Shown: piece after piece, positions 50,520-57,893 of the stretch
Layout: the number at the start of each line of letters is the position of its first letter
Numbering within the stretch: position 1 is the first letter of the stretch
NCBI GenBank assembly: GCA_019187085.1
Contig: JABARS010000002.1
Location: 62,001-126,000, forward strand
DNA: 64,000 bases
Direction: 5' to 3'
Origin: Pseudorhodoplanes sp.
GTDB lineage: Bacteria; Pseudomonadota; Alphaproteobacteria; Rhizobiales; Xanthobacteraceae
Notes under the pieces: model-generated
Seen by the model: only the letters and a program-made list of their open reading frames with translations
What the model was told of the DNA's origin: nothing
Database searches by the model: none
Made by a program: the position numbers and the translations under genes

Positions 50520-50583
50520 CGTGTCACCTGGTCTGGTTGGGCTGTGCGTCTTTATGTGTGTCGGTTGCGTGCTGTCCCGCGCC

Positions 50584-50799
50584 TCATTGCGACGTGCAGG
50601 ACGATATGGCCGCACGGAAGCTGCCGCTGCTTCGGCTTTTCTCGTCGGCCTGCCGCAGATGCGCAACGCAATCCGGCTGCGAGACGGTCGCCACATAGAC
50701 GAGGTGGGTATTCGCGGCGGCGAGCAGCAGCACGCCCGCGCCGACCAGCAGCCAGAGTGCGCTCCTGCGCAACAGCCAGACTGTCAGCGCGCATATCAT
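50584..50799 (-). CDS. 71-residue small membrane protein downstream of ccoP
   Basis: This short gene starts at ATG 50799, overlapping the ccoP stop as ATGA, so it is translationally coupled to the oxidase operon. The product has one hydrophobic helix ('SALWLLVGAGVLLLAAANTHLVYVAT', residues 11-36) followed by 'SQPDCVAHLRQADEKS' and a tail with a second cysteine. The helix plus short cysteine-containing end suggests an accessory subunit or assembly factor of the cbb3 oxidase. No family was recognised. Confidence 0.65.
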   Translation of the reverse strand: MICALTVWLLRRSALWLLVGAGVLLLAAANTHLVYVATVSQPDCVAHLRQADEKSRSSGSFRAAISSCTSQ

Positions 50800-51671
50800 C
50801 GACCGGCCTTTCCAAGATCGAGCACGTAAAGCGTGAGAATCTTGCGCTCGAGCGGAGACAGGCGATCCTCCCAGGTCGGCATGTGGCCCTGCCGACCGCC
50901 CCAGATCGAGCGGCGGATCGATTGCGCATCGCCGCCATAGATCCACGCTTTGTCGGTCAGATCGGGCGCGCCGAGCTCCTTGTTGCCCTTGCCTTCGTCG
51001 CCGTGACAGGATGCGCAGTTGGCGCTGAAGACGGTCTTGCCCGCGTCGATCGCCTGCGGAGGGATGTCGCCTGCGGCGGCGGACAGCGATCTCACATAGG
51101 CAACGACGGCATCGATATCCTTCGGCGGCAGAACTCCGTCGCGGCCGAACGCCAGCATCTGCGACGTTCGCGTTTCCGGATGGGTGGAGTTGATCCCGAC
51201 GCGGATCGTTTCTGCGACGGCATCGGGATCGTTGCCCCAGATCGCAGACGTGGCGGTGAGGCTCGGAAAGCCGGGACCGCCGGCGGCATTCATCCCGTGA
51301 CAGGCCGCGCAATTGTCGCCGAACAGGGCGCGGCCCGTCTCCCGCACGCTCTTCATCAGGCGCGCGTCCGAACGGATGTCCTCATAACTCTCCGCTTCGA
51401 TCCGCTTTGTCCAGGTGGCGCGGTCGAGCACGGCTTCCTGCAGCGCTTTCTCGACCGTGGTGCGCTGATCGATGCCGAGCAGACCCCTGGTGTAGGTGAC
51501 CCCCAGCGGCCAGGCCGGCATCAGAATCCAGTAGCCGAGCGCGAACAGCGCCGTCGTGATCAGGAAGAAGTAAATCGGGCGGGGAACCGGCGTATTGAGC
51601 TCGGTGATGCCGTTCCATTCGTGGCCGGTCGTCAGATAGCCCGTATGGGGATCGCGTTCCGCTACCGCCAT
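50796..51671 (-). CDS. ccoP: cbb3 oxidase dihaem cytochrome c subunit CcoP/FixP
   Basis: This 291-residue protein has an N-terminal cytosolic stretch ending in 'ELNTPVPRP', one helix 'IYFFLITTALFALGYWILMPAWPLG' and two haem c sites, CAACH (about residue 120) and CASCH (about residue 213), each with a downstream methionine. It passes electrons from soluble cytochrome c to the catalytic subunit. The start ATG 51671 overlaps the ccoQ stop by ten bases. The length and order of genes (N-O-Q-P) are standard. Confidence 0.95.
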   Translation of the reverse strand: MAVAERDPHTGYLTTGHEWNGITELNTPVPRPIYFFLITTALFALGYWILMPAWPLGVTYTRGLLGIDQRTTVEKALQEAVLDRATWTKRIEAESYEDIRSDARLMKSVRETGRALFGDNCAACHGMNAAGGPGFPSLTATSAIWGNDPDAVAETIRVGINSTHPETRTSQMLAFGRDGVLPPKDIDAVVAYVRSLSAAAGDIPPQAIDAGKTVFSANCASCHGDEGKGNKELGAPDLTDKAWIYGGDAQSIRRSIWGGRQGHMPTWEDRLSPLERKILTLYVLDLGKAGR

Positions 51672-51832
51672 GGCTTGTCCTCGTCGCTCAGGATGGAGCC
51701 CGCGGCATCCTCGAAGCGCGCCTTGTTCGCCGGCCAGTAGGCATAGACGACGACGGCCAGCGACAGCGCCATCAGATAGAATAGGCCGAACGATTTGGAG
51801 AACCAGACGGCGACGTTGTGGTTGAATTCCAT
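51662..51832 (-). CDS. ccoQ: cbb3 oxidase small subunit CcoQ/FixQ
   Basis: This 56-residue protein has one helix ('FSKSFGLFYLMALSLAVVVYAYWP') followed by the short cytosolic tail 'ANKARFEDAAGSILSDEDKPWR', a pattern shared by FixQ proteins. It stabilises the oxidase complex. It sits two bases after ccoO and overlaps ccoP by ten bases. Confidence 0.92.
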   Translation of the reverse strand: MEFNHNVAVWFSKSFGLFYLMALSLAVVVYAYWPANKARFEDAAGSILSDEDKPWR

Positions 51833-51834
51833 GG

Positions 51835-52572
51835 CTATTCCTTCGCCGCCGCAAGCGGCTTCTGCGCGGCCGCGGTGAGACGCCCGAGGATCTGCAGATA
51901 GGCGACAAGCGCGTCCATCTCGGTCAGCCGGCCGGGGGCGCCGTCGAAGACGCGCACATTGGTGGCTTCGCCATAGCGTTTGGTCACGCCTTCGGCGAAC
52001 GGCGTGTCCGGCGCCGCCTGGCCGTAGGCATCGGTTGCCGCGTTGGCGATCATGTCGTCGGTGTAGGGCACGCCGACGGCGCGCATGGCCTTGAGGTGCG
52101 CGCCGAGATCGGCTGCCTGCAGGTCGGTCCGGCCGAGCCAGCCATAGGCGGGCATCACGGATTGCGGCACCACATCGCGCGGATTGTTCAGGTGCGCGAC
52201 GTGCCACTCGTCGGAATACTTTCCGCCGAGGCGGGCAAGATCCGGTCCCGTGCGCTTGGAACCCCACAGCATCGGGTGGTCGTATTTGGACTCGACCGCG
52301 AGCGAATAGGGGCCATAGCGCTCGACCTCGTCGCGCAGCGTGCGGATCATCTGGGAGTGGCAGGCATAGCAGCCCTCGCGAATGTAGATGTTGCGTCCCG
52401 CAAGCTCGAGCGGCGTATAGACGCGCATGTCCGGAGCTTCTTCCACCGTCTGGTGGATGGTGAAGAGCGGCGCGATCTCGACAATCCCGCCGATGCTGGC
52501 CACGCCGATGATCGCGAGCACGAGACCGATCGCCTTGCGTTCCAGTCTGTAATGGAAACCGAAAACGTTCAT
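51835..52572 (-). CDS. ccoO: cbb3 oxidase monohaem cytochrome c subunit CcoO/FixO
   Basis: This 245-residue protein has one N-terminal helix ('IGLVLAIIGVASIGGIVEIAPLF') and one haem c site in 'IYIREGCYACHSQMIRTLRDEVERYGPYSLAVESKYDHPMLWGSKRTGPDLARLG', the near-invariant FixO signature. A methionine in 'QSVMPAYGWL' is the probable sixth ligand. It connects CcoP with the catalytic haem site in CcoN. It overlaps ccoN by four bases. Confidence 0.95.
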   Translation of the reverse strand: MNVFGFHYRLERKAIGLVLAIIGVASIGGIVEIAPLFTIHQTVEEAPDMRVYTPLELAGRNIYIREGCYACHSQMIRTLRDEVERYGPYSLAVESKYDHPMLWGSKRTGPDLARLGGKYSDEWHVAHLNNPRDVVPQSVMPAYGWLGRTDLQAADLGAHLKAMRAVGVPYTDDMIANAATDAYGQAAPDTPFAEGVTKRYGEATNVRVFDGAPGRLTEMDALVAYLQILGRLTAAAQKPLAAAKE

Positions 52573-54227
52573 TCTGCGGGCTCCAGCGCGGGCTTTCGCG
52601 CATACAGGGGAGCCGGCTCGCCCGGTGCGCGCGCATCGGCGCTACGTGCGGCCGTGCGGATCGTCATCCAGATATTGTAGCAACCGATCACAGCGCCGAT
52701 CAGGAACAGCAGCCCGCCGATTGCGCGCGCGATGTAATAGGGATGCATGGCAACGAGGGAATCGACGAACGAATAGGCGAGCGTGCCGCTCTCGTTGTAG
52801 GTCCGCCACATCAGCCCCTGGATGATGCCGGAATTCCACATCGCGAAGACATAGATAATGGTGCCAGCCAGCGCGAGCCAGAAATGCGCTTCGACGAGGC
52901 GCGCCGAATGCATCGCCGGCCGCTTCCACAGCCACGGCACCGACGCATAGATCGACCCGAACGTGATCATGGCGACCCAGCCGAGCGCGCCGGCATGCAC
53001 GTGGCCGACCGTCCAGTCGGTATAGTGGGAGAGCGAATTGACCGAGCGGATCGCCATGAACGAGCCCTCGAAGGTCGACAGGCCATAGAACACGGCCGCG
53101 ACCATCATGAAGCGCAGCGTGGCGTCGTCGCGAACCTTGTGCCACGCGCCGTTGAGGGTCAGCAGCGCATTGCCGGCGGACGCCCAGGACGGTACCAGCA
53201 GCATCACCGAGAACGTCATGCCGAGCGTCTGCACCCAGTGCGGCAGCGCCGTGTAATGCAGGTGGTGCGAACCGGCCCACATGTAGAAGAAGGTGATGCC
53301 CCAGAAGCTGATGATCGATATGCGATAGGAGAAGATCGGCCGACCCGCGCGCTTGGGCAGGTAATAATACATCATGCCGAGAAAGCCGGAGGTCAGGAAG
53401 AAGGCGACGGCGTTATGGCCGTACCACCACTGCGTCATCGCATCCTGCACGCCGGAGAAGATGGAATAGCTCTTGGCGTGCCCGAAGGAGACCGGCACCG
53501 CGATATTATTGACGATGTGCAGGACGGCGACGACCAGGATGAAGGCGAGATAATACCAGTTGGCCACATAGATATGCGGTTCGCTGCGGCGGGAGAGCGT
53601 GCGCAGATACAGCACGAAATAGACGACCCAGACGATCACTAGCCAGATGTCGGCATACCATTCCGGCTCGGCATATTCCTTCGACTGCGTGCTGCCCATG
53701 AGATAGCCGGTGACGGCGAGCAGGCAGAACAGGTTGTAGCCGAACACGACGAACCACGGGCTGAGCTGGTCGGGCATGCGCGCGCGCGAGGTGCGCTGCA
53801 TGACATAGAACGAGGTGGCGATCAGGGCGTTGCCGCCGAACCCGAAAATGACGGCAGTGGTGTGCACCGGGCGGATCCGCCCAAAGCTCGACCAGGGCGC
53901 ATCGAACGTCAGGTCCGGATTGACGAGCTGCCAGGCGACCCAGTCGCCGACAAAGAGGCCGATGAGCGCCCAGGCCATGGCGATCACGATGCCGACCTTG
54001 CTCGGGTCGTCGTAATAGCTGTGCAGGCGTTCCGGCCCGGCTTCCGGCGCGTAATAGCCGGATATGACAAAGAACAGGCCGCCGATCGCGGCCAGCAGGA
54101 CCAGGGCGCCGTGCGCTCCCAACGGATCGTCACGGCCGACAGCAGCCATCGAAAGTCCCAGAACCGCAAGGCAAAGCAGAATGACGAGTGAGAGCTGTCG
54201 CTCATTCCGGGAGAGTTGCTCGATCAT
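52569..54227 (-). CDS. ccoN: cbb3 cytochrome oxidase catalytic subunit CcoN/FixN
   Basis: This 552-residue haem-copper oxidase has about twelve helices. Metal ligands are visible in 'PVHTTAVIFGFGGNALIATSFYVMQRT' (low-spin haem), 'WWYGHNAVAFFLTSGFLGMMYYYLPKRAG' (CuB histidine and cross-linked tyrosine region), 'YMWAGSHHLHYTALP' (CuB) and 'DWTVGHVHAGALGW' (haems). It reduces oxygen with high affinity and supports respiration at low oxygen. ATG 54227 follows GGCGGAA. The usual ccoGHIS assembly genes are not in the window, and no FixK box was found in the 102 bases upstream; co-transcription with the NO-repair genes is possible. Confidence 0.95.
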   Translation of the reverse strand: MIEQLSRNERQLSLVILLCLAVLGLSMAAVGRDDPLGAHGALVLLAAIGGLFFVISGYYAPEAGPERLHSYYDDPSKVGIVIAMAWALIGLFVGDWVAWQLVNPDLTFDAPWSSFGRIRPVHTTAVIFGFGGNALIATSFYVMQRTSRARMPDQLSPWFVVFGYNLFCLLAVTGYLMGSTQSKEYAEPEWYADIWLVIVWVVYFVLYLRTLSRRSEPHIYVANWYYLAFILVVAVLHIVNNIAVPVSFGHAKSYSIFSGVQDAMTQWWYGHNAVAFFLTSGFLGMMYYYLPKRAGRPIFSYRISIISFWGITFFYMWAGSHHLHYTALPHWVQTLGMTFSVMLLVPSWASAGNALLTLNGAWHKVRDDATLRFMMVAAVFYGLSTFEGSFMAIRSVNSLSHYTDWTVGHVHAGALGWVAMITFGSIYASVPWLWKRPAMHSARLVEAHFWLALAGTIIYVFAMWNSGIIQGLMWRTYNESGTLAYSFVDSLVAMHPYYIARAIGGLLFLIGAVIGCYNIWMTIRTAARSADARAPGEPAPLYARKPALEPAE

Positions 54228-54329
54228 TTCCGCCTGCCGTACTGGATTTCTGAAGCTCCGATGGTGCTGCCGGCCGCTATCGGCCACGTGCCGAACCGGT
54301 CGTGCTTGTTCGAGGACGCAAGTGTCCGC

Positions 54330-55016
54330 CTATGCCTGCGCGGCGTCCTCGTATCGCGGGAACAGGACATTGTTCTCCAGATGGATATGCTCCATCAGGT
54401 CGCTCGCGAGCTTGGCGCCGCCTGCGTAAAGCGCCTGCCAGGATCGGCAGGCGCCGTCCGGCAGCACGAAGTTGCCGGTGAGGCTCTCAAGCTTGTGCAG
54501 GTGCTCGCCGTGATCGTCGTGATCGTGGCGCATCTGCGCGATCGGAGTGTCGAGCCCGCCCTGCGATCGCCGCCGCATGGCGGGGAACAGGATCAGCTCT
54601 TCCTTTTTCATGTGCACTTCGAGTTCGCCCAGCATTTCGCGGAGCAGCTCGGCCATGCCGCGCGGAACCGCCGGATGCTCGGCGTGCACCGCCTCGACTT
54701 TTCTGGCGAGGTTGATCAGCTCCGGCATCTCGCGACGGTGGGTGGCGTGATAGCGGGTGAGAATATGATCAATGAGCTCGGCGGTTTCGAGCGACGCCGG
54801 GACCGCGCTCGCCGATTCCTCGATAGTATTGAGCGCGCGGACAACCTCGGCAAGGTCGATGCCCTTGTCGCGCGTGGCAGTATCGAGCTTGACGTCGCCG
54901 CCGCAGCAGAAATCCAGCTTGAAGCGGCGGAAGACCTCCGTCGCGCCCGGCATCGCCGCCGCGATCTCGCCCACGGTTCGTTCCCGCAAGGGAACCTGAT
55001 CCATCGACGCGTTCAT
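54330..55016 (-). CDS. RIC iron-sulfur cluster repair di-iron protein (YtfE/ScdA family)
   Basis: This 228-residue protein has an N-terminal ScdA domain with 'AAMPGATEVFRRFKLDFCCGGDVKLDTATRDKGID' (residues 18-52, paired cysteines) and a haemerythrin-like four-helix part holding histidines in 'LIDHILTRYHATHRREMPEL', 'VHMKKEELILFPAM', 'QMRHDHDDHGEHLHKL' and 'HIHLENNVLFPR'. It restores iron-sulfur centres damaged by nitric oxide or oxidants. ATG 55016 follows AGGAGAG and overlaps the upstream haemoglobin stop by four bases, so both are expressed together from the operator-bearing promoter. Confidence 0.93.
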   Translation of the reverse strand: MNASMDQVPLRERTVGEIAAAMPGATEVFRRFKLDFCCGGDVKLDTATRDKGIDLAEVVRALNTIEESASAVPASLETAELIDHILTRYHATHRREMPELINLARKVEAVHAEHPAVPRGMAELLREMLGELEVHMKKEELILFPAMRRRSQGGLDTPIAQMRHDHDDHGEHLHKLESLTGNFVLPDGACRSWQALYAGGAKLASDLMEHIHLENNVLFPRYEDAAQA

Positions 55017-55477
55017 CGAATCTCTCCTTTTTGTTCGGCCAGATTGGGCTGATGAAATCTCTCGCCCTTCCCGAGAAGGACGCCGTGCCGGCCGGCAATG
55101 CCAAGTTCGAGGCTCTCGGCGATCCGCCGGGCGCGCTCGACGAAAAGCGCTGCCGCTTCGGATGGACAGGTTTCCCGTGCGGTGTCCTCGAACAGCGAAA
55201 GCCAGCGGTCGAAATGGGCGGCATCCACCGGCAGCGACAGATGCATGCTCATGGGATTGCCGTGATATCGGCCCGACATCAAAGCCACCGACGACCAGAA
55301 CCGGCACATGCGCTGCAGATGCGGTTCCCAGTCGTGAATGCGGGCCTCGAACACGGGGCCCAGCAGCGCGTCGGCGCGCACTTTCGCGTAGAAATTGCGG
55401 ACCAGGCGCTCGATCATGGGCTCGTCGATGCCCGTCCGCGCGCCGATTTCCGCCGTCATCTGCTGGCGCCGATCCAT
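55013..55477 (-). CDS. Group III truncated haemoglobin
   Basis: This 154-residue globin has the TrHb3 pattern: 'MIERLVRNFYAKVRADALLGPVFEARIHDWEPHLQRMCRFWSSVALMSGRYHGNPMSMH', with the haem-binding histidine in the F region ('MSMHLSLP'), then 'FDRWLSLFEDTARETC'. Such proteins bind oxygen and nitric oxide and are induced under low oxygen or NO stress. ATG 55477 lies 21 bases from the palindromic operator 1, whose centre can also read as a TATAAT -10 element, which implies repression at the promoter. Confidence 0.92.
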   Translation of the reverse strand: MDRRQQMTAEIGARTGIDEPMIERLVRNFYAKVRADALLGPVFEARIHDWEPHLQRMCRFWSSVALMSGRYHGNPMSMHLSLPVDAAHFDRWLSLFEDTARETCPSEAAALFVERARRIAESLELGIAGRHGVLLGKGERFHQPNLAEQKGEIR

Positions 55478-55497
55478 TGATAGGCAACCTTCAAAGT

Positions 55498-55512
55498 GGT
55501 ATATTATATACC
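55498..55512. promoter_or_regulatory. Perfect palindromic operator 1 of the NO-stress module
   Basis: GGTATAT-T-ATATACC is a 15-base perfect palindrome, 21 bases upstream of the haemoglobin start. Read on the reverse strand it contains TATAAT, a -10 element. A bound Rrf2-type dimer would block transcription of the haemoglobin-RIC operon. Confidence 0.7.
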
Positions 55513-55531
55513 TATTTAAGGCGATAAAAAT

Positions 55532-55546
55532 GGTATTGTAAATACC
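55532..55546. promoter_or_regulatory. Palindromic operator 2 of the NO-stress module
   Basis: GGTATT-GTA-AATACC has the same outer arms (GGTAT...ATACC) and length as operator 1, 34 bases away, and lies 35 bases before the rrf2 start. It probably autoregulates the regulator gene. Confidence 0.65.
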
Positions 55547-55580
55547 CATTTTGGTCGTCGCGCCGATGCAAGGACTGAAG

Positions 55581-56018
55581 ATGCGTCTCACCGCCTTCAC
55601 CGATTTCGCCCTGCGCGCGCTGATGCGGCTCGCCGACGAGCCCGAGCGGATATTCTCGACCAACGAGATTGCGACGGAATTCGGCATTTCGCGCAACCAT
55701 CTCATCAAGGTGGTGCGCGATCTTGCCAATAGCGGGTTTGTCAGCACCCAGCGCGGCGTCGGCGGCGGCTTCACCCTGGCCCGGCCGCCGGAACAGATCA
55801 CGCTCGGCCAGGTCGTCCGCGCGCTGGAGAAGCGGCATGCGCTGGTCGAATGCTTCCGCGGCGACGGCGGCAGTTGCGCGCTGAATCCGCGCTGCCGACT
55901 GAAGATGCGGCTGGCGGCGGCGCGCGAGGCGTTCATGCGGGAGCTGGACGGCACGGCGCTCTCCGAATGTACCTATCCGGGACGGTCGAAAGGCAGACGG
56001 CCTTACAACGCGGCATGA
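55581..56018 (+). CDS. Rrf2 family regulator, NsrR-like nitric-oxide sensor
   Basis: This 145-residue Rrf2 regulator opens 'MRLTAFTDFALRALMRLADEPER', has the winged helix 'STNEIATEFGISRNHLIKVVRDLANSGFVSTQRGVGGGFTLARPPEQITLG', and three cysteines in 'VECFRGDGGSCALNPRCRLK' (spacing C-X7-C-X5-C). These fit the iron-sulfur ligands of NsrR (whose first gap is usually shorter). It would lose repression when NO attacks its cluster. ATG 55581 was chosen from three in-frame starts because AAGGA lies six bases upstream and NsrR proteins begin MRLT. It stands divergent from haemoglobin and RIC genes. Confidence 0.85.
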   Translation: MRLTAFTDFALRALMRLADEPERIFSTNEIATEFGISRNHLIKVVRDLANSGFVSTQRGVGGGFTLARPPEQITLGQVVRALEKRHALVECFRGDGGSCALNPRCRLKMRLAAAREAFMRELDGTALSECTYPGRSKGRRPYNAA

Positions 56019-56027
56019 GATGACAAA

Positions 56028-56339
56028 ATGGCATCGTCGATGAAGGTCATGAAACCGCTCGTATTCGAGGACGGCGCCGTGGAGGTCGATGCGGCGGTCG
56101 TCGCTGACGGGCTCGGGCTTGCGTTGCCGGTTCTGCGCGAGTGCATGCGGGCGGGCAAAATCACCAGCCTTTCCGAAGAAGGGATCGATTCGGACGAAGG
56201 CCGGCATCGCCTGACGTTCTTCTCCGAGCACCGGCGGTTTCGAATCGTCGTCGACCGCCACGGCACCATCATTCAGCGCTCGACGCTCGATTACGGACAG
56301 GATGCATTGCCGCGATCCGCACGCAAGCCCGGCGGATGA
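56028..56339 (+). CDS. DUF6522 family protein
   Basis: This 103-residue cytosolic protein has 'PLVFEDGAVEVDAAVVADGLGLALPVLRECMRAGKITSLSEEGIDSDEGRHRLTFFSEHRRFRIVVDRHGTIIQRSTLDYG', which matches my memory of DUF6522. Function unknown. It begins nine bases after the NsrR-like gene and is likely co-transcribed, so it is a candidate member of the same NO response. Two further in-frame ATG codons (56040, 56049) are possible starts. Confidence 0.7.
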   Translation: MASSMKVMKPLVFEDGAVEVDAAVVADGLGLALPVLRECMRAGKITSLSEEGIDSDEGRHRLTFFSEHRRFRIVVDRHGTIIQRSTLDYGQDALPRSARKPGG

Positions 56340-56655
56340 GGCAAACCGGCCCGTCGGCGCCTGCGCTTCCGCAGAGTCATGGGCTATCGAATCCCGGCAG
56401 ATCCGCCGCTGGATTGTCCTCAACTATTCGGACGGTGAACGGGGCGCCGCGATCCGGTTCGCTTCGGCGTCAACCATGACAGGAATATCGTCGGCGCTGG
56501 CGCAGGGATGAGATTGCGGGCGGAACCCGGGCTGTTCTTTCACGTTACTTCGCTGTTCGGCACAGGTGCGACTCCTCGATCCACCCTGCGCCTGCAGAAT
56601 TTCGGTATCGGTCGTCGTCTGGACCGGGCAAGAAAGACAGCGAGGAGAAGCTGCG
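56340..56655. other. 316-base intergenic stretch, no gene seen
   Basis: Open frames here are short, lack ribosome-binding sites and show no family pattern. The right end carries the ribosome-binding site of the DUF6766 gene. No clear FixK box, operator palindrome or terminator was found. Confidence 0.5.
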
Positions 56656-57093
56656 ATGAAGGAAAGCTTTTTCAAGCCCTATGGGTTCATCTGGGTCACA
56701 GGCGGTTTTTTCCTGATTTCTCTTCTCGGGCACTGGGTCTTTGGATGGTTCAGCTTCGTCTCGGAGCAGCACGCTCACGGCGCGACCATGGATGTCGCGG
56801 ACTATGCAATCCAGATGATGCGGGACACGCTCGAGAACTGGCAGTCCGAGTTTCTGCAACTCATCTGGCAGGTCGCCGGATTGGCGATGCTGCTGCATGT
56901 CGGCTCGCCGCAATCGAAGGAAGGCGATGACCGGGTCGAAGCAAAGATCGATGCGATCCTGCTGGCGGTGGAGAAGCGTCGCGGCGAGCGCATTCTGAAG
57001 GAAATCGACGGAATTTACGAAGGCCGGCATACCGATACGGGCCTCATCCGCCAGCGCGCCATGCGTGCCGAGCGCCGCCGCGCAGGTGCATGA
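56656..57093 (+). CDS. DUF6766 family membrane protein
   Basis: This 145-residue protein has an N-terminal helix 'FIWVTGGFFLISLLGHWVFGWF', a middle part 'VADYAIQMMRDTLENWQSEFLQLIWQVAGLAMLLHVG' and a charged cytosolic end 'KIDAILLAVEKRRGERILKEIDGIY'. The pattern is that of DUF6766 proteins, of unknown role. ATG 56656 follows CGAGGAGAAG; upstream in-frame codons were rejected for lack of such a signal. Confidence 0.75.
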   Translation: MKESFFKPYGFIWVTGGFFLISLLGHWVFGWFSFVSEQHAHGATMDVADYAIQMMRDTLENWQSEFLQLIWQVAGLAMLLHVGSPQSKEGDDRVEAKIDAILLAVEKRRGERILKEIDGIYEGRHTDTGLIRQRAMRAERRRAGA

Positions 57094-57149
57094 CGGGCAC
57101 CATCCGGCCTCGCGGTGACGGATGTCGGAGAAAATGTCTGTTCATGGGA

Positions 57150-57196
57150 CTGGCGGAGAGAGAAGCTCCATTCAAACATTCTCCCGCGGATTTACG
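57150..57196. repeat. Antisense tRNA-Ser 3'-end-like repeat, copy 1
   Basis: The top strand begins CTGGCGGAGAGAGA and contains ATTCAAACATTCTC. Its complement ends in CTCTCTCCGCCA, like the acceptor end and CCA of a serine tRNA, with a degenerate T-loop (TTTGAAT). A diverged copy lies at 59390-59438 in the same orientation; differences are mostly transitions. The rest of a tRNA is not recognisable, so this is a remnant or an attachment-site relic. Confidence 0.45.
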
Positions 57197-57304
57197 AACG
57201 AACGCTCGCAGGTGGCCTCTCGCTGCGTCTCGTGGAAACGCGTCGAAGATGTCCGGCGGTCACGGCTATCGCCGTGCAGGTTGTTTCGCCTAATAAAGAT
57301 TTCC

Positions 57305-57319
57305 TTAAGCCGCGCTTAA
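57305..57319. promoter_or_regulatory. Inverted repeat TTAAGC-CGC-GCTTAA
   Basis: A perfect 6-3-6 inverted repeat lies 89 bases before the DUF6790 start. Size and place fit an operator for an unknown dimeric regulator; no regulator gene is adjacent. Confidence 0.3.
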
Positions 57320-57407
57320 CATTGACTGCGGTATGATGTCGACGGCGGCTCGGTCAGCCATCCCGAGCAATGGCCATGCGCGATTCGAGCGGATTTGAGG
57401 GGCAGGT

Positions 57408-57887
57408 ATGATGGGATTTGCCTTTATCGTACTGAGCATCATCGGGGCGATCATCCACCTCGCGATCAGGCGTCCGAAGAATCGCGCGGAGGTCATCGAC
57501 ACATTTTTGTTGTACTCGTTGGTGTTCAACGTCGGCTTCGTCGGTTTCTTCTTTGGCTTCATCCCGCACGTTTTCTTCCCGGACCAGGCAGCCGCCGCCA
57601 TCGGCTGGCCAGGCGGCAGCCATTTCCAGTACGAGGTCGGCTTTCACGACGGCGCCTGGGGCATTCTCGGTTTCCTGTGCATTTTGTTCCGCGACCGCTT
57701 CTGGCTTGCGACCGGCATCGGCTGGTCCTTCTTCATGCTCGGTGCAGCCTACGGCCATCTGCAGGACACGATCCTGCACGCAAACTATGCGCCCAACAAT
57801 TTCCTCATGATTTTCGTCGATAGCATCATCGCCGTAATGCTTCTCGGTCTGCTTGCGCTCAAGCACCGGGCGGCCGGGCGCTCGTAG
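57408..57887 (+). CDS. DUF6790 family membrane protein
   Basis: This 159-residue protein has four hydrophobic helices: 'GFAFIVLSIIGAIIHLAI', 'FLLYSLVFNVGFVGFFFGFIPHVFF', 'GAWGILGFLCILF' to 'WLATGIGWSFFMLGAAYGHLQD', and 'NFLMIFVDSIIAVMLLGLLAL'. It matches DUF6790, whose role is unknown. GAGGGGCAGG precedes ATG 57408; ATG 57411 is an alternative. The DUF3089 gene follows after six bases. Confidence 0.75.
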   Translation: MMGFAFIVLSIIGAIIHLAIRRPKNRAEVIDTFLLYSLVFNVGFVGFFFGFIPHVFFPDQAAAAIGWPGGSHFQYEVGFHDGAWGILGFLCILFRDRFWLATGIGWSFFMLGAAYGHLQDTILHANYAPNNFLMIFVDSIIAVMLLGLLALKHRAAGRS

Positions 57888-57893
57888 CACGCC

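Larger units (their letters stand above)
57094..57407. other. 314-base intergenic stretch with a tRNA-like repeat and an inverted repeat
   Basis: No convincing gene is present. The stretch contains copy 1 of the antisense tRNA-Ser-like repeat (57150-57196) and a perfect inverted repeat at 57305-57319, both listed separately. The promoter of the DUF6790 gene probably lies at its right end. Confidence 0.5.

Noticed and set aside
54228..54329. FixK box for ccoNOQP
   Set aside because: No TTGAT-N4-ATCAA-like sequence with fewer than three mismatches was found in the gap upstream of ccoN.
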